Assembly: GCF_011392125.1 (NCBI RefSeq)
Contig: NZ_JAAJBU010000010.1
Span: 62,001 to 126,000 of the forward strand
Direction: 5' to 3'
Source of the DNA: Flavobacterium lotistagni
GTDB lineage: Bacteria; Bacteroidota; Bacteroidia; Flavobacteriales; Flavobacteriaceae
DNA length: 64,000 nt
Below the pieces are notes generated by a model that saw nothing but the letters and a program-made list of their open reading frames with translations, had not been told where the DNA came from and ran no database searches. Within the stretch, counting starts at the first letter, position 1. The number at the start of each line of letters is the position of its first letter. This document shows positions 24,960 to 33,104 of this stretch, in pieces. Made by a program: the position numbers and the translations under genes.

Positions 24960-26117
24960 TTATTTTCTTTGGGCCAGCATCGCATAGCTTTGGTCAATCC
25001 ATACAAAAAAATCCTCGCTGTGCGGATTGGTTTTATCGTGGTGCTGATGGTGGTTTCCTAATCTTACGATAATCAAATCATCTTGCGGGATTACAATTAC
25101 GTATTGTCCTAAATGCCCGCGCATGTAGAAGATGTTCTTGTCTTTATAATCGCTGAGCCACCAGCCGTAGCCATATTCGGGCGATTGTGCAAATCTGGGT
25201 TGGGTGGATTTGGCGATAAAAGCGCTGTCAAGTAATTGCTGTCCGTTCCATTTTCCGTGTTGCTTGTAGAGTTTCCCAAAACGAGCAAAATCTCGGGCAT
25301 TGCTCGCAAAACAGCAGTAAGCTTTTACGATGCCGTCTTTGTGGTCGGTTTGCCAGAGTGCTTCATTTTCAGCGCCCATCGGTTCCCAGAAGTTTTCCGC
25401 GACATAATCGGCGAGGCTTTTTCCGGTGGCCTTTTCAATACACATGGCGAGCAATTGCGTATTCCCGCTAAGATATTTGTAGGCTTTTCCGGGCTGGTCA
25501 ACACCTTTCAAACCGAGGATGACTTTGTTTAAATCTTCATCAAAATAAGCGCGAGTGGTAATCGAGAACGGGCTGTAATACGATTCATCCCAATCCAAAC
25601 CGGAAGACATCGAGGACAAATCCCCGACGGTCATTCTCGCGGAAGTGCCTTTGCTGAATTCTGGAAAAAAATCAGCAACTTTCTGGTCGAGGCTTTTGAT
25701 TTTGCCCTGTATAATGGCTTTGCCGAGCGAGGCCGACACAATACTCTTGGCCATCGAGAACGAGTTCGATTTGGAGTTTTGGTCGTAATCTTCGTAATAA
25801 CTTTCGCTCCAAACGCTGTCATTTTTTATAATCAGGAAAGCTACGGTGCCGGTTTTTTGGTGCCAATTTTCAAGTTCTTGGGTCGGCTTAACAGAATTAT
25901 AATCTTTCGCAGTGGCCCAAGGTTGCGGATGATGACTTTTCGGAATCGTGCGGTTGTCGAATTCGGTGTAGTCTTTTAAGAATGCCGTGGTGTGTCCGTT
26001 GAAGTAAATCGTGCGCACGGCTTTGATCAGGTAATCGACCTGGAAGATATAAAGTAAAGCGATAATCGTGGCGAAGACAACGGTAAACCAGAGCAGGAAC
26101 TTTTTAAGGAATTTCAT
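24960..26117 (-). CDS. Serine hydrolase of the beta-lactamase class C/penicillin-binding-like family
   Basis: 385 aa. One N-terminal TM anchors it to the membrane (LLWFTVVFATIIALLYIFQV). The catalytic SxxK is SMAK in SFSMAKSIVSASLG; the Tyr motif is YKYLSGNTQ and a late HLG motif (MRGHLGQYV) replaces KTG. This is typical of esterases and peptidases of the AmpC-like family (PF00144), not of a true beta-lactamase. Substrate unknown. Confidence 0.88.
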   Translation of the reverse strand: MKFLKKFLLWFTVVFATIIALLYIFQVDYLIKAVRTIYFNGHTTAFLKDYTEFDNRTIPKSHHPQPWATAKDYNSVKPTQELENWHQKTGTVAFLIIKNDSVWSESYYEDYDQNSKSNSFSMAKSIVSASLGKAIIQGKIKSLDQKVADFFPEFSKGTSARMTVGDLSSMSSGLDWDESYYSPFSITTRAYFDEDLNKVILGLKGVDQPGKAYKYLSGNTQLLAMCIEKATGKSLADYVAENFWEPMGAENEALWQTDHKDGIVKAYCCFASNARDFARFGKLYKQHGKWNGQQLLDSAFIAKSTQPRFAQSPEYGYGWWLSDYKDKNIFYMRGHLGQYVIVIPQDDLIIVRLGNHHQHHDKTNPHSEDFFVWIDQSYAMLAQRK

Positions 26118-26139
26118 GTGCGCGTATTTGATCTAAACG

Positions 26140-26195
26140 AATATAAGCAAATTTCGGCCAATTAATTCGTGTCAATTGGTGAAATTCGTGTTTGA
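26140..26195 (-). repeat. ACACGAATT word-repeat spacer between ogt and the serine hydrolase gene
   Basis: On the minus strand: ACACGAATTTCACCAATTG then ACACGAATTAATTGG. The related spacer at 36655-36712 (before hemJ) has the same words. Non-coding, short-period degenerate repeat. Confidence 0.5.
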
Positions 26196-26198
26196 CTT

Positions 26199-26669
26199 TT
26201 AAAACAGACTTTGCTGCGCGCTCGGACTTTCGTGTTCCAACAACCATTTTTTGCGCCACAATCCGCCGGCGTAGCCCGTGAGCGAACCGTCGGTGCCGAT
26301 GACGCGATGGCACGGAACCACAATCCATAACGGGTTTTTGCCATTGGCTGAAGCTACCGCTCGGATGGCTTTCACGTCGCCGAGTTTTTTGGTGATGTCC
26401 ATGTAGGAAACGGTTTTGCCAAATGGGATTTCGAGCAGTGCATTCCAGACTTTTTGCTGGAACTGGGTGCCTTGCGGGTTGCGTTTGAAATCGAAAGTGG
26501 TGCGTTTGCCGTTGAAGTAATCCTGAAGTTGAGAAGCCGCTTCTTTTAAAACAGCGGGGATTTGCTTGGAAACTTCGCCATTATCAAGTACTGAAATTTC
26601 GGTAATTCCATTTTCGTCTCCACAGATTTTAGCGACACCGAGCGGCGTTTTGAGGTAAGCGGTTTCCAT
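26199..26669 (-). CDS. ogt: Methylated-DNA-protein-cysteine methyltransferase
   Basis: Suicide repair enzyme that removes methyl from O6-methylguanine. 156 aa, standard single-domain length. Active site PCHRV (IVVPCHRVIG), followed by LTGYAGGLWRKKWLLEHE. HTH region before it: GTQFQQKVWNALLEIPFGKTVSY. On the minus strand before the ATG lies a repeated word spacer (CTTAAAATCC twice) and a TATCTTTC box. Confidence 0.95.
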   Translation of the reverse strand: METAYLKTPLGVAKICGDENGITEISVLDNGEVSKQIPAVLKEAASQLQDYFNGKRTTFDFKRNPQGTQFQQKVWNALLEIPFGKTVSYMDITKKLGDVKAIRAVASANGKNPLWIVVPCHRVIGTDGSLTGYAGGLWRKKWLLEHESPSAQQSLF

Positions 26670-26770
26670 GGCTGAAAGATAGTTAAAAAGGATTTTAAGA
26701 TGGTAGGATTTTAAGACTGTAAGATAGCGCGTCCTAATCTAACGGTCTTATCGTCTTATAATCCGGTTGG

Positions 26771-26852
26771 TCCTAGCCCTGATGGCAGCGGCATCCTTTT
26801 GTTCTGGGGTTCAGAACAAAAGATATAGCGGATAGCAGGTTCCCGGCTCCTG
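26771..26852 (-). repeat. Structured intergenic repeat, copy C (3' of the cytochrome c gene)
   Basis: In cytochrome-c sense: CAGGAGCCGGGAACCTGCT at the 5' end and GCCGCTGCCATCAGGGCTAG at the 3' end. The middle is a perfect 11-bp hairpin, CTTTTGTTCTG (26796-26806) with CAGAACAAAAG (26812-26822). This is the best preserved copy. Confidence 0.85.
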
Positions 26853-26858
26853 AAAAAA

Positions 26859-27257
26859 CTACTTCCCTTGACTGTAAATGTATTGCTCCAACGCTTGGCG
26901 GTCTTCAGCGCTCATGGCTTTGGTGATCACGAAATTGGCTTTCATGACTTCGAATTGGGTTGGGTCGACAATCGGGTCGCTCTCGCCATTGAGAAAATGG
27001 GCAATACTGGCTTTTTTTTCTGTGTATTTTTGAGCGATTTCTTGAAGGCTCGGACCGATTACTTTTACATCAGTCTTGTGGCAAGTGGCGCATTTTCCGG
27101 TGCCTTGGAAGAGTTCAGCACCTTTCTCAGCCAACGGAAATTCGGCAGAATTGACAGTGGTTTTCTCAGGCTCGGAAGGTTTTCCGAAGTCTTGATTTTC
27201 TTTTTTGTTGCAGCTAAAAATGATTGCCGCAGCGGCTAAAATCGCGATTGTTTTCAT
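26859..27257 (-). CDS. c-type cytochrome lipoprotein
   Basis: 132 aa. Start ATG 27257 with a lipobox (AAAAIIFSC, Cys at about 16). A single heme-binding CATCH motif (GKCATCHKT), then a Met ligand candidate in VMKANF or AMSAEDR. Class I mono-heme cytochrome tethered to the outer face of the membrane; an electron carrier for respiration. It is located at the distal end of the heme gene cluster. A copy of the structured repeat follows right after the stop. Confidence 0.88.
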   Translation of the reverse strand: MKTIAILAAAAIIFSCNKKENQDFGKPSEPEKTTVNSAEFPLAEKGAELFQGTGKCATCHKTDVKVIGPSLQEIAQKYTEKKASIAHFLNGESDPIVDPTQFEVMKANFVITKAMSAEDRQALEQYIYSQGK

Positions 27258-27321
27258 GGGAAATGACTTAAGTGACCCAAAGGTACTATGGCAGAAATGG
27301 TTTGAAAATGACAAATGTCAC

Positions 27322-28311
27322 TTAGCCCAAAATCTTCACTACATCCTTAGCAAAATAGCTTGCAATCATGTCGGCACCGGCGCGTTTGATGGCGGTGACT
27401 TGTTCCATCATCACCGCGTCGTGGTCAAGCCAGCCTCGTTGAGAAGCCGCTTTAATCATGGCATATTCGCCCGAAACTTGGTAAACGGCAACTGGAACTT
27501 CAACGGCGTTTTTAACTTCGCGCACAATATCTAGGTAAGCAATTCCGGGTTTGACCATCACGATGTCTGCGCCTTCTTCGATATCCATCAAGGTTTCGCG
27601 GATCGCTTCGATGCGGTTGTGGTAATCCATTTGGTAGGTTTTCTTGTCTTTCGGGATGTCTTGTAAATCGACCGGCGCACTGTCTAAAGCATCGCGGAAC
27701 GGTCCATAATGCGCAGAGGCATATTTAGCGCTGTAAGCCAGAATTCCGGTGTTGATAAAACCAGCATCTTCCAATGCGTCGCGAATTTCGAGAATTCGTC
27801 CGTCCATCATGTCGCTCGGGGCTACAAAATCGGCTCCGGCCTCGGCGTGCGAAACGCTCATTTCGGCCAAAACGGCTGAGGTAATATCGTTGGCGATCTG
27901 GCCATTTTCGATGATTCCGTCGTGGCCATAAGAAGAAAATGGATCGAGCGCCACATCGGTCATCACGAGCATTCCAGGCGTGGCGTTTTTCACGGTTTTG
28001 ATTGCGCGTTGCATCAGGCCGTTCGGGTTCAAAGCTTCGGTGCCTTTGTTGTCTTTGAGCTTATCATCCACTTTCACGAAAAGCAAAACCGATTTTAAAC
28101 CGAGATTCCAGAGTTCTTTGGCTTCTTTCTCTAGGTTGTCGAGGCTCAGGCGGTAATAGTTGGGCATCGACGGGATTTCTTCGCGGATGTTTTTACCTTC
28201 CACGACAAACAGCGGAACGATAAAGTCATTTGGGGAAATAATGGTTTCGCGAACCAGCGAGCGGATGGCTTCGGTGGTTCTTAGTCTTCTATTTCGATTT
28301 AGTGGGAACAT
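27322..28311 (-). CDS. hemB: Porphobilinogen synthase (delta-aminolevulinate dehydratase)
   Basis: Condenses two ALA molecules into porphobilinogen. 329 aa. Active-site lysines in AYSAKYASAHYGPFRDA and DIVMVKPGIAYLDI. The metal-site region has no Cys triad (DVALDPFSSYGHDGI), so the Mg-dependent, not Zn-dependent, type. Last gene of the minus-strand heme cluster, separated from hemF by the four-helix-bundle cassette. Confidence 0.97.
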   Translation of the reverse strand: MFPLNRNRRLRTTEAIRSLVRETIISPNDFIVPLFVVEGKNIREEIPSMPNYYRLSLDNLEKEAKELWNLGLKSVLLFVKVDDKLKDNKGTEALNPNGLMQRAIKTVKNATPGMLVMTDVALDPFSSYGHDGIIENGQIANDITSAVLAEMSVSHAEAGADFVAPSDMMDGRILEIRDALEDAGFINTGILAYSAKYASAHYGPFRDALDSAPVDLQDIPKDKKTYQMDYHNRIEAIRETLMDIEEGADIVMVKPGIAYLDIVREVKNAVEVPVAVYQVSGEYAMIKAASQRGWLDHDAVMMEQVTAIKRAGADMIASYFAKDVVKILG

Positions 28312-28350
28312 GTTTTTGATTTTTAGCTGTTAGCTATTAGCGGTCAGCCT
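28312..28350 (-). repeat. TAGC-rich spacer, right arm of the four-helix-bundle cassette
   Basis: Repeated TTAGC/TAGCT words (TTTTTAGCTGTTAGCTATTAG on the plus strand) lie between the four-helix-bundle gene and hemB, continuing into the gene end at 28372. A similar TAGC-rich spacer (28715-28742) flanks the other side. Confidence 0.6.
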
Positions 28351-28710
28351 TTAGCTTTTAGAGGTTAGCTTTGTTATTAGTCCGTTTAGCATTTTCTTTA
28401 CTTCTTCTACTTGAGATAGTAACTTTTGACCTTTCTCTAGTTCAATAAATTTTAAATCCATACTTAAAATAATTTGATATTCTAATTCATTTGCAGAGCC
28501 AAATGCAACGTACAAAAAGCGACAAAAATCTTTGTCAGAATTTCTACCACAACCCTCTGCAATATTTGTTGGGATTGAACTTGAAGATCTTTTCATTTGA
28601 CTGGTCAGTCCAAACAATTCGTCTTTTGGGAAAAATGCCGTTAAGACATATATGTCCAGGGTCAATTGGTGTGATTTTTCCCAAACTGAAAATTTCTTAT
28701 AATCTCGCAT
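28351..28710 (-). CDS. Four-helix-bundle protein (S23/Avd-like family)
   Basis: 119 aa, all helical. Family signatures: MRDYKKFSVWEKSHQLTLDIY at the start, FPKDELFGLTSQMKRSSSSI then PTNIAEGCGR, and FLYVAFGSANELEYQI. This family (called S23 or 23S rRNA intervening-sequence protein) is often found as isolated insertions in Bacteroidota genomes. Here it interrupts hemF-hemB. Function unknown. TAGC-rich spacers on both sides make it look like a cassette. Confidence 0.9.
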   Translation of the reverse strand: MRDYKKFSVWEKSHQLTLDIYVLTAFFPKDELFGLTSQMKRSSSSIPTNIAEGCGRNSDKDFCRFLYVAFGSANELEYQIILSMDLKFIELEKGQKLLSQVEEVKKMLNGLITKLTSKS

Positions 28711-28740
28711 AAATTAAATCTGACGGCTGATAGCTGACAG

Positions 28741-29646
28741 CTAATTTATCCAATTTTTAGGTTTTTCCAACACACGTATCAACTTTTCCTCCTCACTTCC
28801 TCGCTCCGGATGATAATCATAAATCCACTGCACATGCGGCGGTAAACTCATCAGGATGCTTTCGATTCTGCCATTGGTTTTCAGGCCGAACAGCGTGCCT
28901 TTGTCGTGTACGAGATTGAACTCGACATAGCGCCCGCGTCGGATTTCCTGCCAAGTTCTTTGCGCTTGGGTATAGGGCAATTCTTTTCTTCTTTCAACGA
29001 TCGGAACGTAAGCTTGAAGGAAACTATCGCCAACTTCAGTCACGAAATTGAACCAATCCTGCATCGACATTTGTTCGGTCGCTCTGCAATAATCGAAGAA
29101 CAAACCACCGACACCACGCGCTTCATGGCGGTGCGTGTTCCAGAAATACTCGTCGCATTGCTTTTTGTACTTCGGATAGAATTCAGCGTTGTGCTTATCG
29201 CAAGCGGTTTTGCAGGTTTGATGGAAATGGATCGCGTCTTCCTCGAACAAATAGTAAGGTGTTAAATCCTGCCCGCCACCGAACCATTGCTGGATGATTT
29301 TCCTATCGGCGTCATACATTTCGAAATAGCGCCAGTTGGCATGAACGGTCGGCACCATTGGGTTTTTTGGATGAATGACCAGGCTGAGTCCGCAGGCAAA
29401 AAAATCTGCTTCGCTCACGTTGAACATTTTCTGCATCGCTTCGGGTAGTTTTCCGTGTACGGCCGAGATATTCACGCCGCCTTTCTCGAAGACTTTCCCG
29501 TTTTCGATCACGCGTGTTTTCCCGCCGCCGCCTTCAGGTCGTTGCCAAATGTCTTCGCGGAACTTCGCTTGTGTATCGACGGCTTCCAGTTCAGCGGTGA
29601 TGCGGTTTTGCAAATCGACGATGTAATGGTAAAAAGTATCTTTCAT
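28741..29646 (-). CDS. hemF: Oxygen-dependent coproporphyrinogen III oxidase
   Basis: Decarboxylates coproporphyrinogen III to protoporphyrinogen IX using O2. 301 aa, usual length. Signatures: KFREDIWQRPEGGGGKTRV, VNISAVHGKLPEAM, WFGGGQDLTPYYLFEED and RGVGGLFFDY. The start overlaps the stop of the upstream GNAT gene (ATGA), so expression is coupled. Choice of the O2-dependent enzyme fits an aerobe. Confidence 0.97.
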   Translation of the reverse strand: MKDTFYHYIVDLQNRITAELEAVDTQAKFREDIWQRPEGGGGKTRVIENGKVFEKGGVNISAVHGKLPEAMQKMFNVSEADFFACGLSLVIHPKNPMVPTVHANWRYFEMYDADRKIIQQWFGGGQDLTPYYLFEEDAIHFHQTCKTACDKHNAEFYPKYKKQCDEYFWNTHRHEARGVGGLFFDYCRATEQMSMQDWFNFVTEVGDSFLQAYVPIVERRKELPYTQAQRTWQEIRRGRYVEFNLVHDKGTLFGLKTNGRIESILMSLPPHVQWIYDYHPERGSEEEKLIRVLEKPKNWIN

Positions 29647-30179
29647 GGTTGGTATTCTGATCGGAGCAATCCGTAATAGTTGATGTCTTCGAGTATCGCC
29701 TGACCGTTTTTGAATTCCTCGCGCAACAAACCTTCGTGTTTGAAACCGAGCTTGGTAGCGATACGTTGGCTAGCGGCATTGACTTTCGAAGTACAAATGT
29801 AAACTTTGTTCATTTTCATGACTTCGAAACAGAAGTTCACCGTTTTAGCAACAGCCTCAGAGGTAATGCCTTGGCCTTGAAAATCCTTGTCGATAAAGTA
29901 AGCCAGTTCGCATTTTCGGATATGTCGGTTGATGTTTTTTACGCAGAGGTAACCGATGAGTTTCTGTGTTTTCGTGTTCCGAAGGTAGAAATAATAGCCT
30001 TGGTTTTCGTTTTGCTTGCGGCGGTTTTTATTGAGAAATTCCTGTGTTTTGGGTAAAGTGGTGCAGGCTTTCACCGTAATAGGAAAAGTAGCGCTGATGT
30101 GGTCGAGGTTTTTTTGCACCATGTGGAAAAATTCCTCGGGATAAATATGTTTGCTGTCTTCGATGCTCCAATAGATCAT
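29643..30179 (-). CDS. GNAT family acetyltransferase (RimJ/RimL-like) in the heme cluster
   Basis: 178 aa, RimJ/RimL-like. The CoA loop IDKDFQGQGITSEAVAK and the later NAASQRIATKLGFKHEG are typical. Stop overlaps hemF start by 4 nt. Its place in the heme operon is common in flavobacteria, but the acceptor is not known; the enzyme may acetylate a protein or small molecule unrelated to heme. Confidence 0.88.
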   Translation of the reverse strand: MIYWSIEDSKHIYPEEFFHMVQKNLDHISATFPITVKACTTLPKTQEFLNKNRRKQNENQGYYFYLRNTKTQKLIGYLCVKNINRHIRKCELAYFIDKDFQGQGITSEAVAKTVNFCFEVMKMNKVYICTSKVNAASQRIATKLGFKHEGLLREEFKNGQAILEDINYYGLLRSEYQP

Positions 30180-30183
30180 GGTT

Positions 30184-30327
30184 TCACAAATTTAGCAGCG
30201 TTGATTTTTGAGTGGATTTTAAGAATAAAGTCCTGACCTGCGGCAAACCATCCAGCCCAATCAACCTCTTGAGGATATTGTTGATGCGCTCGTTCTCTTG
30301 GTCGTGGATTTTGAATGTTAACGACAT
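30184..30327 (-). CDS. Small ORF (47 aa) between hemE and the GNAT gene
   Basis: ATG 30327 to TGA 30184-30186. The product starts MSLTFKIHDQENERINNIL and ends TLLNL. I do not recognise it. It is close (4 nt) before the GNAT start and codon use looks plausible, but the coding evidence is weak; it could be a leader, a truncated gene or a chance ORF. Confidence 0.35.
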   Translation of the reverse strand: MSLTFKIHDQENERINNILKRLIGLDGLPQVRTLFLKSTQKSTLLNL

Positions 30328-30445
30328 GGTCTGGTTTTGTCAGGTTTGCGTGAGCGATGGCAGCAAAGTACCGTGTACTGCGGACAGCGCGGTGGCGGCG
30401 AGCAAAATGCGAGTAGCTTTTTGGGAGCCGCGACACGCCCAGTAG
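30328..30445 (-). other. GC-rich intergenic block upstream of the 47-aa ORF
   Basis: This 118-bp gap after the hemE stop is much richer in GC than nearby spacers (GCGCGGTGGCGGCGAGC) and has a near-palindrome GTACCGTGTAC. Two related words, GCGATGGCAGCAAAG and GGTGGCGGCGAGCAAAA, suggest an internal duplication. No coding signal that I trust. Could be a remnant of a repeat element. Confidence 0.4.
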
Positions 30446-31471
30446 TTACTTTTTATATTCTTTCACCGCATCGACAAACGCCTGGGCATGAGCCACCGGA
30501 ATGTTCGGCAGAATCCCGTGACCAAGGTTCACGATGTATTTGTCTTTGCCGAATTCGTCGATCATCTGGTGTACCATTTTCTTGATTGTCGGAATCGGTG
30601 AGAGCAATCTCGACGGATCGAAATTACCTTGCAAAGTGATATTGCCGCCAGACAAATAGCGGGCATTTCTAGGCGTACAAGTCCAATCGACACCAAGTGC
30701 TGAAGCACGGCTTTTGCCCATTTCCTGCAAAGCGAACCAGCAGCCTTTTCCGAAAACAATCACGTGGGTTTCATCGGCCAAAGCTTCAACAATCTGATTG
30801 ATATATTTCCAAGAAAATTCCTGATAATCCACCGGAGAAAGCATGCCGCCCCAAGAATCGAAAACCTGTACAGCGTTGACACCGGCTTTGACTTTTTCTT
30901 TTAAATAGAGAATCGTCGTATCGGTGATTTTTTGCAACAAAGCATGCGCAGCTTCGGGATGCGTGAAGCAAAACCCTTTGGCAGTATCAAAACTTTTAGA
31001 GCCTTTGCCTTCCACCGCATAACAAAAAATTGTCCAAGGCGAACCGGCAAAACCGATCAGCGGCACTTCATCGTTGAGCATTTCCTTGGTGAGTTTGATC
31101 GCGTCCATAACATAACCCAAAGTCTCGTCGATGTTGGGAACGATAACTTTCTCAACATCCTGCGGCGTGCGAATCGGATTGGGTAAAAATGGCCCTACAC
31201 TTTCTTTCATCAAAACTTCGATTCCCATGGCTTGCGGCACGACGAGAATATCTGAAAACAGAATTGCGGCATCCGGAGCGATACGGCGAATTGGCTGCAC
31301 AGTGATTTCGGCGGCGAGTTCCGGGGTTTGGCAACGGGTGAAAAAATCGTATTTGTCACGCAGGGCAATGAATTCGGGTAAATAACGTCCGGCTTGACGC
31401 ATCATCCATACCGGCGGACGTTCTACGGTTTCTCCTCTTAAGGCTTTTAAAAATAAATCGTTCTTGATCAT
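30446..31471 (-). CDS. hemE: Uroporphyrinogen decarboxylase
   Basis: Decarboxylates uroporphyrinogen III to coproporphyrinogen III. 341 aa from ATG 31471; the frame extends further upstream into hemD but [14 protein letters not shown] is the standard N-terminus. Signatures: [16 protein letters not shown] near the N-terminus, [12 protein letters not shown], and the C-terminal [12 protein letters not shown]. It starts 10 nt after hemD stop. Confidence 0.97.
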   Translation of the reverse strand: MIKNDLFLKALRGETVERPPVWMMRQAGRYLPEFIALRDKYDFFTRCQTPELAAEITVQPIRRIAPDAAILFSDILVVPQAMGIEVLMKESVGPFLPNPIRTPQDVEKVIVPNIDETLGYVMDAIKLTKEMLNDEVPLIGFAGSPWTIFCYAVEGKGSKSFDTAKGFCFTHPEAAHALLQKITDTTILYLKEKVKAGVNAVQVFDSWGGMLSPVDYQEFSWKYINQIVEALADETHVIVFGKGCWFALQEMGKSRASALGVDWTCTPRNARYLSGGNITLQGNFDPSRLLSPIPTIKKMVHQMIDEFGKDKYIVNLGHGILPNIPVAHAQAFVDAVKEYKK

Positions 31472-31481
31472 AATCGGGCTA

Positions 31482-32159
31482 CTATTGTAGTTTGTTTTTA
31501 TAATATTGGATGCATTGCACAATCACGTTCTCAATCGACGGTTGGTGGGCAATGACAATGTTTTCTGAGTATTTTTCTACGGCTTCCGCAGTGGTTTTCC
31601 CAATGCAAAAGCAAGTTTGATTCTTTAGCGAATTGACTTCTGTAAAACTATCGACTGCTGAAGGGCTAAAAAACAAAATCCCATCCGTTGGGGAAGTCAC
31701 CTCAATCGGCGTGAAAATGGTTTCGTAAGCTGGGATTTCCTCAAATTCGATTTGGGCCAATTGCAAAGCTTCGGGCAAAATATCCCTTCTGAGGTTGCCG
31801 CTGAAAAAAGTAAAAGCCTGTTTTTGGTATTTGTTGCAAATGGTAGAAGCGAGTTCTGAGGCGTAATCGGCATAAATCAAAACCACAAAACCGTTTTCTT
31901 CAAGCAGGGCTTTGGTTTTTTCGCCCACACAGAAGCATCTCTTATGCAAAATGCTCTTGTGGTTTTTGTTTTTCAAGACGCTTTCCACAGCATTCTGGCT
32001 TGTGAAAATCAGGAATTCGCCAACCTTATCGAACTTAAATTCCAAATGTTGGATACCAATGAAATCCGCTTCTATGACCGAAAAACCTGCGCTCAGTAAA
32101 TACTGCTTCTGGTTGGGCAAGAGCTTTTTGGTCGATAGGATGCGCGGGGAATTTTCCAT
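31482..32159 (-). CDS. hemD: Uroporphyrinogen-III synthase
   Basis: Cyclises hydroxymethylbilane to uroporphyrinogen III. 225 aa, a poorly conserved family recognised here by fold pattern ([49 protein letters not shown]) and by position directly after hemC (TAAATG junction). Confidence comes from both. Confidence 0.93.
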   Translation of the reverse strand: MENSPRILSTKKLLPNQKQYLLSAGFSVIEADFIGIQHLEFKFDKVGEFLIFTSQNAVESVLKNKNHKSILHKRCFCVGEKTKALLEENGFVVLIYADYASELASTICNKYQKQAFTFFSGNLRRDILPEALQLAQIEFEEIPAYETIFTPIEVTSPTDGILFFSPSAVDSFTEVNSLKNQTCFCIGKTTAEAVEKYSENIVIAHQPSIENVIVQCIQYYKNKLQ

Positions 32160-33086
32160 TTATCCTTTGGTTTTCATTTGCGATCGGAGCGTTTCCATGA
32201 TCTGTTTACCGCCATTCTCCAATACTTCTTGGGCGCAGAAATAACCTAGTTTTTTCCATTCTTGAATTGGGATGGACTTTTCAACCAGTACTTTTTCTTT
32301 TCCGTCAAGCGAGAGTAAAACGCCTTTAAAAACAATGTCGTCGTCTTCGGTGAGATGAGCGATTGCCCCAATTGGAGCGGTACAGCCACCTTCGAGCGTT
32401 TTCAAGAATTGACGTTCAATGTGCGTACAAACTTCGGTTTCAATATCGTTGAGCAGCGAAACCGCGTCAAGACAAAAATTATCGTTGCCCATCGCGACCA
32501 CAACCATTGCGCCTTGTGCTGGTGCTGGAATCATCCAATCCAAATCGATAGAATGCTCCGGCTTGAGGTTGATGCGTTCTAGGCCGGCGGCGGCAAATAC
32601 GGCTCCGTTCCAGGGATTGTCTTTGAGCTTTTGTAAACGCGTGTTCACATTGCCGCGCAAATCCACGACGTTGTGGTTCGGATAACGGTTGAGCCATTGT
32701 GCTTGACGGCGCAAACTACCTGTGGCAATACTATTTTCTTGGGTGAAATCGACGTCGCCTTTGTGTACCAAAATATCCAAAATGTTCGCTCGAGGCAAAA
32801 CAGCACTTTGAACAATGCCTTGTGGCAAAGCGGTCGGCACGTCTTTCATCGAATGTACGGCAATATCCACCTGACCATTTATCATCGCGATGTCTAAGGT
32901 TTTGGTGAAAATCCCGGTGATGCCGAGTTCGTATAATGGTTTGTCGAGAATGATATCGCCTTGAGATTTCACGGCCACAATCTCGGTTTTATAACCTAAA
33001 TCTTTGAGTTGTTGCGCTACAGTATGGGCTTGCCAAAGGGCTAGTTCACTGTCTCGGGTGCCGATTCTGATGGTTTTCTCTGTCAT
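32160..33086 (-). CDS. hemC: Hydroxymethylbilane synthase (porphobilinogen deaminase)
   Basis: Builds the linear tetrapyrrole from four porphobilinogens. 308 aa. Signatures: IGTRDSELALWQAHTV at the start, VDLRGNVNTRLQKL, PAPAQGAMVV, and the cofactor-attaching Cys in LEGGCTAPIGA. Starts 18 nt after hemA. Confidence 0.97.
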   Translation of the reverse strand: MTEKTIRIGTRDSELALWQAHTVAQQLKDLGYKTEIVAVKSQGDIILDKPLYELGITGIFTKTLDIAMINGQVDIAVHSMKDVPTALPQGIVQSAVLPRANILDILVHKGDVDFTQENSIATGSLRRQAQWLNRYPNHNVVDLRGNVNTRLQKLKDNPWNGAVFAAAGLERINLKPEHSIDLDWMIPAPAQGAMVVVAMGNDNFCLDAVSLLNDIETEVCTHIERQFLKTLEGGCTAPIGAIAHLTEDDDIVFKGVLLSLDGKEKVLVEKSIPIQEWKKLGYFCAQEVLENGGKQIMETLRSQMKTKG

Positions 33087-33104
33087 TGTGCTGCCCTGGA
33101 GTTA

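Noticed and set aside
28312..28742. CRISPR-like array in the TAGC-rich spacers
   Set aside because: Repeats are 4-6 nt with no regular spacers, so not CRISPR.
30176..30436. 86-aa minus-strand ORF
   Set aside because: Arg/His/Pro-rich product typical of a GC-rich non-coding frame; covers the GC-rich block and overlaps the GNAT start.
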